In this document: piece after piece, positions 17,541 to 26,080 of the stretch
Layout of the letters: the number at the start of each line of letters is the position of its first letter
How positions within the stretch are numbered: position 1 is the first letter of the stretch
Origin: Flavobacterium tistrianum
GTDB taxonomy: Bacteria > Bacteroidota > Bacteroidia > Flavobacteriales > Flavobacteriaceae
Direction: 5' to 3'
Length of the DNA stretch: 64,000 bases
NCBI RefSeq assembly: GCF_003254545.1
Contig: NZ_QJRH01000073.1
Span: forward strand, 558,001 to 622,000
The notes under the pieces: model-generated
The model's database searches: none
What the model was told of the DNA's origin: nothing
What the model saw: the letters and a program-made list of their open reading frames with translations, nothing else
Position numbers and translations under genes: made by a program

Positions 17541-19184
17541 TTATGCTTTCAAAGCCATTGAGCCGATTTTCATGACCATTTCTTCGAAATCATTTCGCGA
17601 AACTGCGGCCTTATTTCGAGCTCTTGTGCGATAGTTGTAAATTGTGCTTAAAGAATAACGTAAAAATGCTGCTATTTTAACACTATCTGTAATTCCCAAT
17701 CTGATTAAAGCAAAAATTCGAAGCTCAGTATTTAGCAATTCATTTTGTTTGAGAACAATCTGTTCTTCTGGAATTAATAAGGCGTTGAAATCTTTTACGA
17801 ATGTTGGATATAAGTTTAAAAAGATAATATCGAAGTTTTTATACAATTCTTCCAACTCATTATCAACCAAGGTAGTTGATTTTAATATTTTATAAATTTC
17901 ATCAAATTGCTTTGCTGTTGCTTTCTTGTTTAAAATAATACGGTAATTCTCCAGCTTATTGATGTAAGTTGAGCAAAGATTAAAGAAATGTGCAATATAT
18001 TCTTCTTTAACCAAATTAGATTCAGACAATTGCAGGTTACTTTCTTGCAGCTGACTGTTGGTTTCGGTAATATCTTTGTTTAATTCAGCTAATTTTTGAC
18101 TGGTTTCGTAAAGTTCCGATCGAATTCTTGAAACCTTTTTCATCTGTATATAGACGTAAATAACTGCAACGATCAAGAACAAAGAAAGCAGACTAATGCA
18201 AAGCAGGTAAATCTGTAATTCGCTTTTTCTCTGCGCTTCACGTTCTAAATAAACCGTATTGATAATAGAATATACTTCTGACATTAGTAATGTTCTGAAC
18301 TGAACATTGCAATACAAAGCATCTTCAATAGCAGACTGTGTCAGTTTATAAGCCATATCGACATCACCGATTTCGTAAAAAACCAGAGCCAATTCCTGCA
18401 ATGAAGCATTATCTTTATTAGCGTTTTTTATATCAGATGTAGCAGAAAGCGCATAGTATCTTTTTCTAGCTTCCAAATCATGCGTCGCTTCACCTATTTT
18501 TCCTAACAAATAAGTAATCATGGCGTATTGCGGACTTTCTTCTTTTGTTTTATTCAATAAAGCTAATAACTGCTTTTTTGGCCCATCAAACTTTTTATTG
18601 AAAATATCCTGCTGAATTCTGTTAATCTGATAATCTAAAGTATTCGGATTTAAGACACTTAATAATGAATCGCGATATTTGCCAATCTGCTTTCTGTATT
18701 CTGGACTGTAACTGTTAGCCGCGTAATGTTCAAAAAACTCACGATTGGAAAAATAATAAATTGGAATCAGAGAAGGCGCTAGATCTTTCTTTTTGATACT
18801 TTTTAAAATTGCTTCAGATTCACGGTATTTTCCAGAGGAGGAATAAAGTGTTACCAATTCTAATTGAGCCAAATTGAAAAGCTCTTTATCCTGAAGTTCT
18901 TCTGCAATTTTGAGATTTTTTTTTACGTATTGAATTGCTGAATCTGAATTTAGCTTCTGATATTCTAAATAAAGCGTTTTGTTGTAATTATACTCTTGTT
19001 CTTTGGTAAGATTATCAGATTTTATTTTCTTGAAATTCGCAATTCGTTCTTCTTTAATCTTTACGTAATGCTGTTTATTTTTGATCGCCTCATTTAATTC
19101 TTTTAAAATAACATCTGTACTTTCCGATGCAAAAAGAGGAAAGCTAATAAGAACTATAAAAAGGGAGAGAAATAGATTTTTCAA
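17541..19184 (-). CDS. DUF6377 / TPR membrane-anchored transcriptional regulator
   Basis: A 547-residue protein with a signal sequence (about 1-19), a periplasmic all-helical TPR-like region (20-320) and one membrane segment near 325-345 (LLCISLLSLFLIVAVIYVYI). A cytoplasmic coiled coil (350-395, with repeated SQLQESNLQLSESN) and a DUF6377 C-terminal domain follow. The LuxR-like helix-turn-helix tail is LNTELRIFALIRLGITDSVKIAAFLRY, with STIYNYRTRARNKA. Such one-protein systems sense periplasmic signals and regulate Bacteroidota glycan loci. Transcribed toward the GH3 gene 205 bases downstream, it is the natural candidate regulator. The start is a TTG; no ATG fits the signal peptide. Confidence 0.85.
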   Translation of the reverse strand: MKNLFLSLFIVLISFPLFASESTDVILKELNEAIKNKQHYVKIKEERIANFKKIKSDNLTKEQEYNYNKTLYLEYQKLNSDSAIQYVKKNLKIAEELQDKELFNLAQLELVTLYSSSGKYRESEAILKSIKKKDLAPSLIPIYYFSNREFFEHYAANSYSPEYRKQIGKYRDSLLSVLNPNTLDYQINRIQQDIFNKKFDGPKKQLLALLNKTKEESPQYAMITYLLGKIGEATHDLEARKRYYALSATSDIKNANKDNASLQELALVFYEIGDVDMAYKLTQSAIEDALYCNVQFRTLLMSEVYSIINTVYLEREAQRKSELQIYLLCISLLSLFLIVAVIYVYIQMKKVSRIRSELYETSQKLAELNKDITETNSQLQESNLQLSESNLVKEEYIAHFFNLCSTYINKLENYRIILNKKATAKQFDEIYKILKSTTLVDNELEELYKNFDIIFLNLYPTFVKDFNALLIPEEQIVLKQNELLNTELRIFALIRLGITDSVKIAAFLRYSLSTIYNYRTRARNKAAVSRNDFEEMVMKIGSMALKA

Positions 19185-19259
19185 ACTGACAAAAAAATAA
19201 ATAAGATATACAAATATAATAAAGTGTCTATTCTAAAATATTACAAGTAACCTTTTTTA

Positions 19260-19267
19260 TAATTTTG
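19260..19267 (+). promoter_or_regulatory. -7 box upstream of the isomerase gene
   Basis: TAATTTTG matches TAnnTTTG 30 bases before the ATG at 19298. No clear -33 TTTG is present. Confidence 0.4.
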
Positions 19268-19297
19268 TTACAGCAAACCCGATAAAACTTAAAAATT

Positions 19298-19642
19298 ATG
19301 CCACACTTTATAATTGACTGTTCAGAAAATGTACTGCGCCGACTTGCAGCAGACGAAATTATGCAGGAGGTTTTTAATGCCGCTTTCTCGACTAATCTTT
19401 TTGCTGCTTCTGAAATCAAAGTTCGCATTAATCCTTTTACTTATTATAACAACGGAAATACGTTAAATGATTTTATTCATGTTTTCAGCTACATTATGGA
19501 AGGCAGAAATGACGAGCAAAAGAGCAATTTATCAAAAGTAATTGTCACAAAACTGAATGCGTTACTTCCAGAAGTTTCAGTAATTTCTATTAATGTAATG
19601 GAATTCGAAAAGGCTAATTATTTTAATAAAACAATGATATAA
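19298..19642 (+). CDS. 5-carboxymethyl-2-hydroxymuconate isomerase-like protein (tautomerase superfamily)
   Basis: A 114-residue small protein matching the HpaF/CHMI family: MPHFIIDCSENVL at the start with catalytic Pro2, IKVRINPFTYYNNGN in the middle, and FIHVFSYIMEGRNDEQKSNLSK. CHMI isomerises a homoprotocatechuate meta-cleavage intermediate. Here there are no other hpa genes nearby, so it may serve another tautomerase reaction. It is a single-gene transcript convergent with the acyl-CoA oxidase-like gene. The other aromatic-catabolism gene in the window, fumarylacetoacetase, is 17 kb away. Confidence 0.88.
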   Translation: MPHFIIDCSENVLRRLAADEIMQEVFNAAFSTNLFAASEIKVRINPFTYYNNGNTLNDFIHVFSYIMEGRNDEQKSNLSKVIVTKLNALLPEVSVISINVMEFEKANYFNKTMI

Positions 19643-19689
19643 CGTCTTTTATGCCATCACTAGTTTTATACCCAAAGCTTAAATGATAT

Positions 19690-19729
19690 AAAAAAAACTT
19701 TGTCAAAGCTTAAAACTTTGACAAAGTTG
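19690..19729. terminator. Hairpin terminator between convergent genes
   Basis: The stem AACTTTGTCAAAG (19696-19708) / CTTTGACAAAGTT (19716-19728) is preceded by an A-run, giving seven T on the minus strand. It serves the acyl-CoA oxidase-like gene ending at 19766 and may also stop the isomerase transcript. Confidence 0.75.
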
Positions 19730-19765
19730 CTTTCAATTCTTATATCACTTATATGGTAAAAAAAA

Positions 19766-22024
19766 CTAAACAGCAATTGGTGCTGCCAAACAACTTTCGG
19801 GAATATCAAAAGCATTTACTAAAGCCACAGCATCGGGACGAATATCCCAGCAAAGCTGATTTACAATTTTACGGATAGCTTTGGTTTTAACCGCTTCCAT
19901 ATAACCGTCTTCCAGATACCAAGCCTTGTTTTTTTCGATTGTTGAAAGTGCGTACAGCTGGTTCAGTTTTGTCAAGATTGCTTTTGATGGTTCATCTTCT
20001 ATGGTTTTTATTGCAATCTGAAATTGTTCTAAAACTATTCTCTCCAAATACGCCTGCGCGACATCAATCATTTGATGCTGAACGACATTAAAAGCATCAT
20101 AAGGCTCTAATCCGCCATCGATTAATTTCTTGATACGTCGCGCTGCAGAAGCTAAAATTGTTTTTTCTCTATGAACAAATACCTGAAGATGAAATTCACT
20201 ATCTAATAGATGCTCATCGTCTGTCCTGCGAGTTGCAATTGGATTTTTCTCAGCAATTGCCGTTTTCGCATTTTCATACACATAATTGATAATGCCCAAT
20301 GAGCCCATTTCTCCAAACGATTTTCTGAATTCTGCCAAACGGTTTTTAGCCACTAATTGCATCAAAACTGTATTATCGCCTTCAAAGGTGGTGTAAATTT
20401 CGGTGTCATTTTTAAGCGCGTCAATTCGGTTTTCAGACAAATATCCTTTTCCTCCACAAGCTTCACGGCATTCCTGCAAAATATCTCTCGTGCTCCAAGT
20501 AGAATATGATTTCATTCCTGCAGCCAAAGCTTCAATTTCTTGCATTTCGGCTTCGGTTCTGTTTAAAAATCTCTTGCTTAAATATTGAAGCCCAAAATGA
20601 ACCGCATATGTTTTCGCTAAATGCGGTAATAATCTGCGCTGATGCATTCTATAATTTAAAATCGGAACCTCAGATCCGCCTTCTGGTCCAAATTGTCTTC
20701 TTTGATCGCTGTAGCGAATGGCAATTGTCAATCCAGATTTTGCTGCTGCCAAAGCCGAACGCGGAATCCCGATTCTCCCTCCTACTAAAGTTCCCAACAT
20801 CGTAAAAAATCTACGGTTATCACTCGGAATCGGACTTTCAAATTCGCCTTTATCATTTACAGAAGCAAAACGATCCAGCATATTTTCCTTCGGAATTATA
20901 ACATTGTCGAAACTAATTGTTCCGTTATCAACTCCATTTAATCCCATTTTATGACCACAATCACCAATTGTTACGCCTTTTACCATATTTCCATCAGAAT
21001 CGCGTAACGGAACCACAAACGCATTTACGCCATAATCGTGATCATCAATAATTAATTTAGCAAAAACAGTCGCCATTTGTCCATGAACGGCTGCGTTTCC
21101 AATATATTCTTTTTGTGCGTTTTTGTTTGGTGTATGAATGGTAAAAGTCTGATCGCTATGATTGTAAGTTGCTGTGGTTTCTAACCCTTTTACGTTCGAA
21201 CCATGATGTGTTTCGGTCATGGCAAAACATCCAGGAAGTTTCAGCGAGCCAATGTCTTTCAAATACTTAGCATAATGTTTTTCGGTTCCTAAAGATTGAA
21301 CGCTCATTCCCCAAAGTCCGAATTGAACACCAAATTTGATTACCAGACTTAAATCATGATAACTCAACGTTTCCATAATCGCAAAATAATCTTCGATATT
21401 TCCTCCTCCACCGTATTCTTTGGGATAAGCCATGCTTCCTAAATTTTCATCGGCTAGAATTTTACACCATTTGTAAACGGTTTGTCTAAAAACATTAATA
21501 TCGGTTGAAGTTTCATAAGCAAATTCAGGTCTTGAGATAACCAATTTTACTCTTTTAATTATCTCTTCTTCTTTTCCATCTAAAATTTGAGTTATTTTCT
21601 GAATGTCAAAACTCGCATTGGTTTGAGAATTGGCTGTAAAAGAGCCTGCTTTGGTTTTAAAGTTTTGCAGTGCTTCTTCACCTAAAATTCCAAGATCATT
21701 TTCCAATTTCACAAAATCTGATTCTATGGGAGTCAAATCCAAATCTTGTGCAGAAAGTGCTTTAGCAATATCAAAAATCGATTTTATAGAAGATTTATCC
21801 TGAATGCTTTTTTCAATATCCGATTTCCATTGTGTGAGTTCATTTCGTGAAGGCGGATTTGAAATATCTACTTTAGAAAGCAAATATTCTTTTTCGTCTG
21901 GAGATAAAACATTTAAGGAATTTATAAACTCTTTTAAAGTTGTAAATTCTTTCTGTGTCAGTAAATCATCTGACCACACTAAATAAAATAACGGAGTAAA
22001 GGCTTGAAGTTTGGCAGCTTTCAT
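19766..22024 (-). CDS. Acyl-CoA oxidase/dehydrogenase-like flavoprotein
   Basis: A 752-residue FAD enzyme of beta-oxidation that introduces the 2,3-double bond into acyl-CoA. Residues 1-140 are an extra helical N-terminal region. The ACAD core follows with CFAMTETHHGSNVKGLETTA (flavin/substrate loop), a middle beta domain, and RRQFGPEGGSEVPILNYRMHQ. EACGGKGYLSENRI and the TFEGDNTVLMQ motif resemble peroxisomal acyl-CoA oxidase more than MCAD. The C-terminal 200 residues are helical, as in ACOX. I start at ATG 22024 (MKAAKLQAF). A GTG 13 codons upstream is inside a repeat element. Whether the electron acceptor is oxygen or ETF cannot be decided here. Confidence 0.88.
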   Translation of the reverse strand: MKAAKLQAFTPLFYLVWSDDLLTQKEFTTLKEFINSLNVLSPDEKEYLLSKVDISNPPSRNELTQWKSDIEKSIQDKSSIKSIFDIAKALSAQDLDLTPIESDFVKLENDLGILGEEALQNFKTKAGSFTANSQTNASFDIQKITQILDGKEEEIIKRVKLVISRPEFAYETSTDINVFRQTVYKWCKILADENLGSMAYPKEYGGGGNIEDYFAIMETLSYHDLSLVIKFGVQFGLWGMSVQSLGTEKHYAKYLKDIGSLKLPGCFAMTETHHGSNVKGLETTATYNHSDQTFTIHTPNKNAQKEYIGNAAVHGQMATVFAKLIIDDHDYGVNAFVVPLRDSDGNMVKGVTIGDCGHKMGLNGVDNGTISFDNVIIPKENMLDRFASVNDKGEFESPIPSDNRRFFTMLGTLVGGRIGIPRSALAAAKSGLTIAIRYSDQRRQFGPEGGSEVPILNYRMHQRRLLPHLAKTYAVHFGLQYLSKRFLNRTEAEMQEIEALAAGMKSYSTWSTRDILQECREACGGKGYLSENRIDALKNDTEIYTTFEGDNTVLMQLVAKNRLAEFRKSFGEMGSLGIINYVYENAKTAIAEKNPIATRRTDDEHLLDSEFHLQVFVHREKTILASAARRIKKLIDGGLEPYDAFNVVQHQMIDVAQAYLERIVLEQFQIAIKTIEDEPSKAILTKLNQLYALSTIEKNKAWYLEDGYMEAVKTKAIRKIVNQLCWDIRPDAVALVNAFDIPESCLAAPIAV

Positions 22025-22058
22025 AGTATTAAGATTCGGTTTGTAATAGTTTTTTCTT

Positions 22059-22233
22059 GCCACAGATTACACAGATTAGAAAGGATTTTTTTGTTTGCCA
22101 CGAATTCCACTAATTTTCACGAATTAATTATTCTAAAATGATGAACAAAATTTGTGGAAATTCGTGGAATTCGTGGCAATATTTTTTAAATGCGAACAAT
22201 AATATAATCCTTTTAATCTTTTAAATCTGTGGC
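22059..22233. repeat. Nested GCCACAGATTA / GCCACGAATTC palindromic element
   Basis: The outer arms GCCACAGATTACACAGATTA and TAATCTTTTAAATCTGTGGC enclose an inner pair, TTGCCACGAATTCCACTAAT against TTCGTGGAATTCGTGGCAA. The same nested order (GCCACAGATT outside, GCCACGAATTC inside) recurs at 51161-51304. Confidence 0.8.
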
Positions 22234-22260
22234 TAAATAATTTTTCAGTTTATCGCATAA

Positions 22261-22295
22261 AAAAACAGGAATGAAATATACTCATTCCTGTTTAA
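22261..22295 (-). terminator. Intrinsic terminator after the EamA transporter
   Basis: A perfect 12-bp stem AAACAGGAATGA (22263-22274) / TCATTCCTGTTT (22282-22293) with a 7-base loop. The five A at its left become a T-run on the minus strand, 65 bases after the transporter stop. Confidence 0.75.
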
Positions 22296-22358
22296 ACATC
22301 CTGTTAAGATTCTGACAATTTTCGATTTTAAACCAATAAAAAATATGAAAACTAAGAA

Positions 22359-23273
22359 TTAAGAACCCTTGGATATTGAGGTCATTTTTTGCTTTATGGC
22401 AAAAATATGATGCGAATTAAAAACTAACACTGCGGTAAAAATGATACCGTATGCTGTAATTTGTAAAGGCGTAATGTTTTCTTTAAAAAAGAAGGCTGCC
22501 AAGCCAAATGCAATCATCGGATTAATGTTTAGTAACATTCCAACTGTGGAAGAGTTGATTCCGGAAAGTGCATATAAATTGAGAAATAACGGAATTATAG
22601 TAAATACGATTGCAATGGTTTCAATGCAGAAATAAAACTTAAATTCCGTTGGTACCGGTCCCCCAAAAACCGGATAAAACGGTAATAAAAATAATGCAGC
22701 CAAAGTGATATGAAAAGTTAGAACAATAAACTTGTCAAAACCTCTATTGGCACGCTGGCTTACTAGATAAGCGGCATAAGTAAGACCTATTATGATACTG
22801 AAAAACATATCCATGATATCGCTATAGGAAAGCAATAAACATCCTGAAATGCTTAATCCCACAGAAAGCCATTGTGTTTTTAGCAATTTTTCGTTTAGTA
22901 TAAAATAAGCTAATAATGTAGTCAGGATTGGGCAAACAAGATAAGCCAGAGAAGCGGCTTTTACGCTGATATGATTCACTACATAAATAAATGTAAACCA
23001 ATTAGCCATCAAAAATGCGCTTCCTCCAATATTTAAAAGAATCGATTTTCTTTTTTCTAATTTTGATAAAGCCTTAAAAATCTGAATGGTTTCTCTTATT
23101 TGTTTTCTTTTAAATAAAAAAGCAATCAAAAGCATTAAAATACCACAGCTAAAAACACGAAAAAACAGAATATCCAATGACGGATAATCGTGTATCGGTT
23201 TTAAAACTAAGCTAAAAAGCCCCCATGTAATAAAGGCTGAAATTGCTGCTACGTAATACTTTGTTGTTTTCAC
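22359..23273 (-). CDS. EamA/RhaT-family drug/metabolite transporter
   Basis: A ten-segment inner-membrane transporter of about 305 residues with two EamA repeats. MKTTKYYVAAISAFITWGLFS opens the first and PILTTLLAYFILNEKL closes it. SSTVGMLLNINPMIAFGLAAFFFKENI is the typical end of the second. It probably exports an amino acid or related metabolite. I choose the GTG at 23273 because the family starts this way; a TTG at 23312 would add 13 polar residues. It is divergent from a MocR regulator, a common pairing in which the regulator controls the transporter. Confidence 0.85.
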   Translation of the reverse strand: MKTTKYYVAAISAFITWGLFSLVLKPIHDYPSLDILFFRVFSCGILMLLIAFLFKRKQIRETIQIFKALSKLEKRKSILLNIGGSAFLMANWFTFIYVVNHISVKAASLAYLVCPILTTLLAYFILNEKLLKTQWLSVGLSISGCLLLSYSDIMDMFFSIIIGLTYAAYLVSQRANRGFDKFIVLTFHITLAALFLLPFYPVFGGPVPTEFKFYFCIETIAIVFTIIPLFLNLYALSGINSSTVGMLLNINPMIAFGLAAFFFKENITPLQITAYGIIFTAVLVFNSHHIFAIKQKMTSISKGS

Positions 23274-23330
23274 AAAATTAGCTTTTGAATTTATTTTCTT
23301 TTGATAACGCAAATTTCTAAAAAATTAAAC

Positions 23331-23375
23331 AGCAATACAGATACAGTTTTTGTAAATTGCAGCATAACAGTTTTT
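23331..23375. promoter_or_regulatory. Direct repeats in the EamA/MocR divergent gap, candidate operator
   Basis: Two direct repeats: AGCAATACAG (23331-23340) with AGCATAACAG (23361-23370), and ACAGTTTTT at 23343-23351 and again at 23367-23375, 24 bp apart. MocR/GntR-fusion regulators are known to bind spaced direct repeats upstream of their targets, so this is a plausible site. It is inferred from position only. Confidence 0.4.
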
Positions 23376-23384
23376 ATTTTCATA

Positions 23385-24806
23385 ATGAAAAATTCTAATT
23401 ACTTATATCTTCAATTTGCTGACCTCATCGAAAAACAGATCAAATCTGGACTTTTAAATGTAGGCGACAAACTGCCTTCTATACGAGAAGTTTGTGCCGA
23501 AACAGGCTACAGCATGAGCACCGTCAGCAAAGCATATTATGAAGTAGAAAGCCGTTCTTTGATCGAATCAAGACCACAATCAGGTTATTATGTAAGTAAT
23601 ATTTCAGCCAGAACAATTCCGGAACCATCGGCAAGTACACCGCTTTTTACCCTTGAAAATATTGAACGCGAGGATTTAGTGGATTTGGTTTATGGTGATA
23701 TGCGTAAAAAAGATATTACAATGCTTTCGCTTGGTTTTCCGTCCAATGAACTGTTGCCAATTGCTAAATTGAATAAAGGAATGGTTCAGGCTATGCGTCA
23801 ACTGCCAAACAGCGGAACGAGTTATGAAGAAATTGAAGGAAATAGTAATCTAAGAAAAGAAATTGCGCGTTGGTCTTTTACTTGGGGCGGTTCTTTGACC
23901 GAAGATGATATTATAACCACTCCTGGCTGTATTTCAGCAATTTCAGATTGTTTATTGACACTGACTAAGCCAGGGGATACGATTATTACAGAAAGTCCGG
24001 TTTATTTTGGTATTCTGCAACTGGCGAGATCTTTAGGTTTGTATGTTCTGGAACTTCCTACCAATATGACGACAGGAATTGAAATTGAAGCAGTAAAAAA
24101 AACTCTTGCTTCCAACAAAGTAAAAGCCTGTGTATTGATGAGCAATTTCAGTAATCCGTCAGGAAGTATGCTACCAAACGAACATAAAAAGGAAATTGTC
24201 CGTTTAATGGATTTTTACAATGTTCCGTTAATTGAAGACGATATTCATGGCGATTTGTATTTTGGCACAAGCCGTCCAACCAATTGTAAAACTTACGATG
24301 AAAGTGGCATTGTACTGTGCTGCAGTTCTGTTTCTAAAAGTCTAGCACCAGGCTATCGTGTGGGTTGGGTTTCTCCAGGGAAGTTTAAAAAAGAAGTTCT
24401 GAGAACCAAATTGTACCATACGATCTCCAATTCAACTATTACACACGAAGTGGTTGGTGACTTTCTAAAAAATGGCCGCTATGAAAACCATCTTAGAAAA
24501 ATTCGTCAGATTCTAAATCGAAACTGTACCAATTACATTAATACTGTTTTGGAATCTTTTCCAGCAGGAACAAAAGTGAGTCAGCCTCAAGGCGGATTTT
24601 TTCTTTGGGTAGAATTGGATAAAAAAATTGATACTGCCGCTTTTTATCATTTAGCGCTAAAACATAATATTAGTATTGCCCCAGGAAGAATTTTCTCTTT
24701 TCAAAACCAATTTTCAAATTGCATGCGATTGAGTTTTGGATTGCCTTGGTCTAATGAATTGAGGACTGCGATTCAGACGTTGGGAAGGTTGGCAAAGCAA
24801 TTATAA
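23385..24806 (+). CDS. MocR-type regulator (GntR HTH fused to PLP aminotransferase)
   Basis: A 473-residue protein. Residues 1-75 are a GntR winged helix (DLIEKQIKSGLLNVGDKLPS followed by IREVCAETGYSMSTVSKAYYE). From about 100 onward is a class-I aminotransferase fold with NSGTSYEEIEGNSNLRKEIA, SNFSNPSGSMLPNEHK and the PLP-lysine in SSVSKSLAPGYRVGW. Such proteins use PLP or an amino-acid aldimine as effector; PdxR, GabR and TauR are examples. I start at ATG 23385 (MKNSNYLYLQF) rather than upstream codons that overlap the divergent promoter. The adjacent EamA transporter is its likely target. The TAA stop abuts a palindromic repeat. Confidence 0.92.
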   Translation: MKNSNYLYLQFADLIEKQIKSGLLNVGDKLPSIREVCAETGYSMSTVSKAYYEVESRSLIESRPQSGYYVSNISARTIPEPSASTPLFTLENIEREDLVDLVYGDMRKKDITMLSLGFPSNELLPIAKLNKGMVQAMRQLPNSGTSYEEIEGNSNLRKEIARWSFTWGGSLTEDDIITTPGCISAISDCLLTLTKPGDTIITESPVYFGILQLARSLGLYVLELPTNMTTGIEIEAVKKTLASNKVKACVLMSNFSNPSGSMLPNEHKKEIVRLMDFYNVPLIEDDIHGDLYFGTSRPTNCKTYDESGIVLCCSSVSKSLAPGYRVGWVSPGKFKKEVLRTKLYHTISNSTITHEVVGDFLKNGRYENHLRKIRQILNRNCTNYINTVLESFPAGTKVSQPQGGFFLWVELDKKIDTAAFYHLALKHNISIAPGRIFSFQNQFSNCMRLSFGLPWSNELRTAIQTLGRLAKQL

Positions 24807-24917
24807 ATGTTTTAAAACTCATTAAATGAACATAGCCCGTGGTTTCAACCACGGGAACACATTGCAAGATTCTTTGCGTTCCAGCGGTTGAAACCGCTGG
24901 TTATGTTTAAAACATTT
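24806..24917. repeat. REPIN-like palindrome with two inverted GGTTTCAACC units
   Basis: The outer arms AAATGTTTTAAA and TTTAAAACATTT enclose CATAGCCCGTGGTTTCAACC (and ACGGG) and an inverted second copy, whose complement reads CATAACCAGCGGTTTCAACC. Each unit is itself a small hairpin (CCGTGGTTTCAACCACGG and CCAGCGGTTGAAACCGCTGG). Two inverted REP-like hairpins are the layout of a REPIN. It begins at the last base of the MocR stop codon. Confidence 0.75.
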
Positions 24918-24935
24918 GGTAATTTCTTCTTTCTT

Positions 24936-25033
24936 CACCTTGCGGAGTTTCTTGTGGAGATTCCTCGTCCCTCGGAATGACAAACTTTGCATATTCTTTG
25001 TTAGCGTGATTGCTTCGTTCCTCGCAATGACAA
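24936..25033. repeat. Diverged GTCATTTCGACGAAGG-family element
   Basis: The segment ACCTTGCGGAGTTTCTTGTG followed by GAGATTCCTCGTCCCTCGGA and ATGACAAA, then CGTTCCTCGCAATGACAAA, is a degraded relative of the elements at 11085-11192 and 32850-32996. No gene is supported in 24918-25098. Confidence 0.55.
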
Positions 25034-25066
25034 AAAAACTGGACAGCGCAACTACACACTGTCCAG
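25032..25066 (-). terminator. Intrinsic terminator after the bestrophin gene
   Basis: The stem CTGGACAG (25039-25046) / CTGTCCAG (25059-25066) is followed on the minus strand by seven T (A-run 25032-25038). It lies 33 bases after the bestrophin stop. Confidence 0.8.
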
Positions 25067-25098
25067 CCAACAATTAAAAGAAGACCAAAATTAAATAG

Positions 25099-26046
25099 TT
25101 ATAAGACAAAATAAGCGTCCTTTTCGACTTTCTTAGGTTCGTCATTTAATTCAAATTCTTTCAGTATATCAAATTCACTTTGATATTCATTCAGCATTTG
25201 TTTGATATTTTTTTCAATTGTATTTGCAATTGCCGTAACTGGCGTATCGGTCGGTCTGTTTTCAAATGGATCTTGCAAATGAATTGCCATTCTTTCGATC
25301 AAAAAGAAAGCAGCACCGATTGCAGTAATCAGCGGAATTGCGAACCAGCTCAATACACTTGTTAAACCAAAAGGCAGCAACAGAATAAACAAACACAAAG
25401 TCAATCTAATATACATACTGTAAGTAGTTGGAAAAATCGTGTTCTTAATACGCTCACATTTACCCATTTCATCACACAATCTTGACAAAGTATTATCGAT
25501 TTCAACCTGCTGATACATGTTGATTTTCTTTTCATTTTTAGCGGTTCTCAAATCTCTTGCGTGCAACATCAAAATAGCATTCGGAACGTTTTGATGATTT
25601 TTGATGTATTTGATTTCTTCTTCGCTAATTAGACCTTCAAGTGGTTTTATCGCATCTCTTTTTCTAAGCGATTCTCCTAAACTATAACACCAAGCAATTT
25701 GTCTTTTAGCAAAATTTTCTTTGAATTCGCTCGCTTCAACAGAATAATCTGGATCTTCGTAAAACGTTAAAACCTGACGGATTAAGGTTCTTGAATCGTT
25801 TACAACTGCTCCCCAAACAATTCGTGCTTCCCACCATCTGTCATATGCCTGATTCGACTTAAAAGCTAATAATAAGGAAATAATGGTTCCAATCATAGTT
25901 GGAATGGCAATCGGAATATCTACAGGAAGATTGATAAAATAATGATGGAAAATTTCAAATAGTACTGTATAAGCCAATACTAGTGCAATTTCTACTTTAA
26001 TTTTCCCGAGAACGTACTTCATTGGTATTCTTTTCTTTAATAACAT
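25099..26046 (-). CDS. Bestrophin-family anion channel (YneE/UPF0187)
   Basis: A 315-residue membrane protein of the bacterial bestrophin family, which forms pentameric chloride or anion channels. LVLAYTVLFEIFHHYFINLPVDIPIAIPT, then MIGTIISLLLAFKSNQAYDRWWEARIVWG, is the conserved N-terminal pore region, where the family shows AFRTNxAYxRWWEAR. Two more hydrophobic segments (LTLCLFILLLPFGLTS and ITAIGAAFFLIERMA) and HLQDPFENRPTDTP follow. It lies downstream of a universal stress protein and a two-component system on the same strand. The gap to the stress protein gene is filled by a palindromic repeat. Confidence 0.9.
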   Translation of the reverse strand: MLLKKRIPMKYVLGKIKVEIALVLAYTVLFEIFHHYFINLPVDIPIAIPTMIGTIISLLLAFKSNQAYDRWWEARIVWGAVVNDSRTLIRQVLTFYEDPDYSVEASEFKENFAKRQIAWCYSLGESLRKRDAIKPLEGLISEEEIKYIKNHQNVPNAILMLHARDLRTAKNEKKINMYQQVEIDNTLSRLCDEMGKCERIKNTIFPTTYSMYIRLTLCLFILLLPFGLTSVLSWFAIPLITAIGAAFFLIERMAIHLQDPFENRPTDTPVTAIANTIEKNIKQMLNEYQSEFDILKEFELNDEPKKVEKDAYFVL

Positions 26047-26080
26047 ATTTTCGGTTTTAATTAAATTAATATTTTTTTTT

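Noticed and set aside
22025-22063. 13-codon GTG-started extension of the acyl-CoA oxidase-like protein
   Set aside because: The GTG lies inside the GCCACAGATTA repeat; the ATG at 22024 gives the family start.
24822-25073. Minus-strand frame of 83 codons
   Set aside because: It reads through the REPIN-like element and the diverged GTCATT-type repeat (peptide FVIARNEAIT / FRGTRNLHKK), then the terminator.
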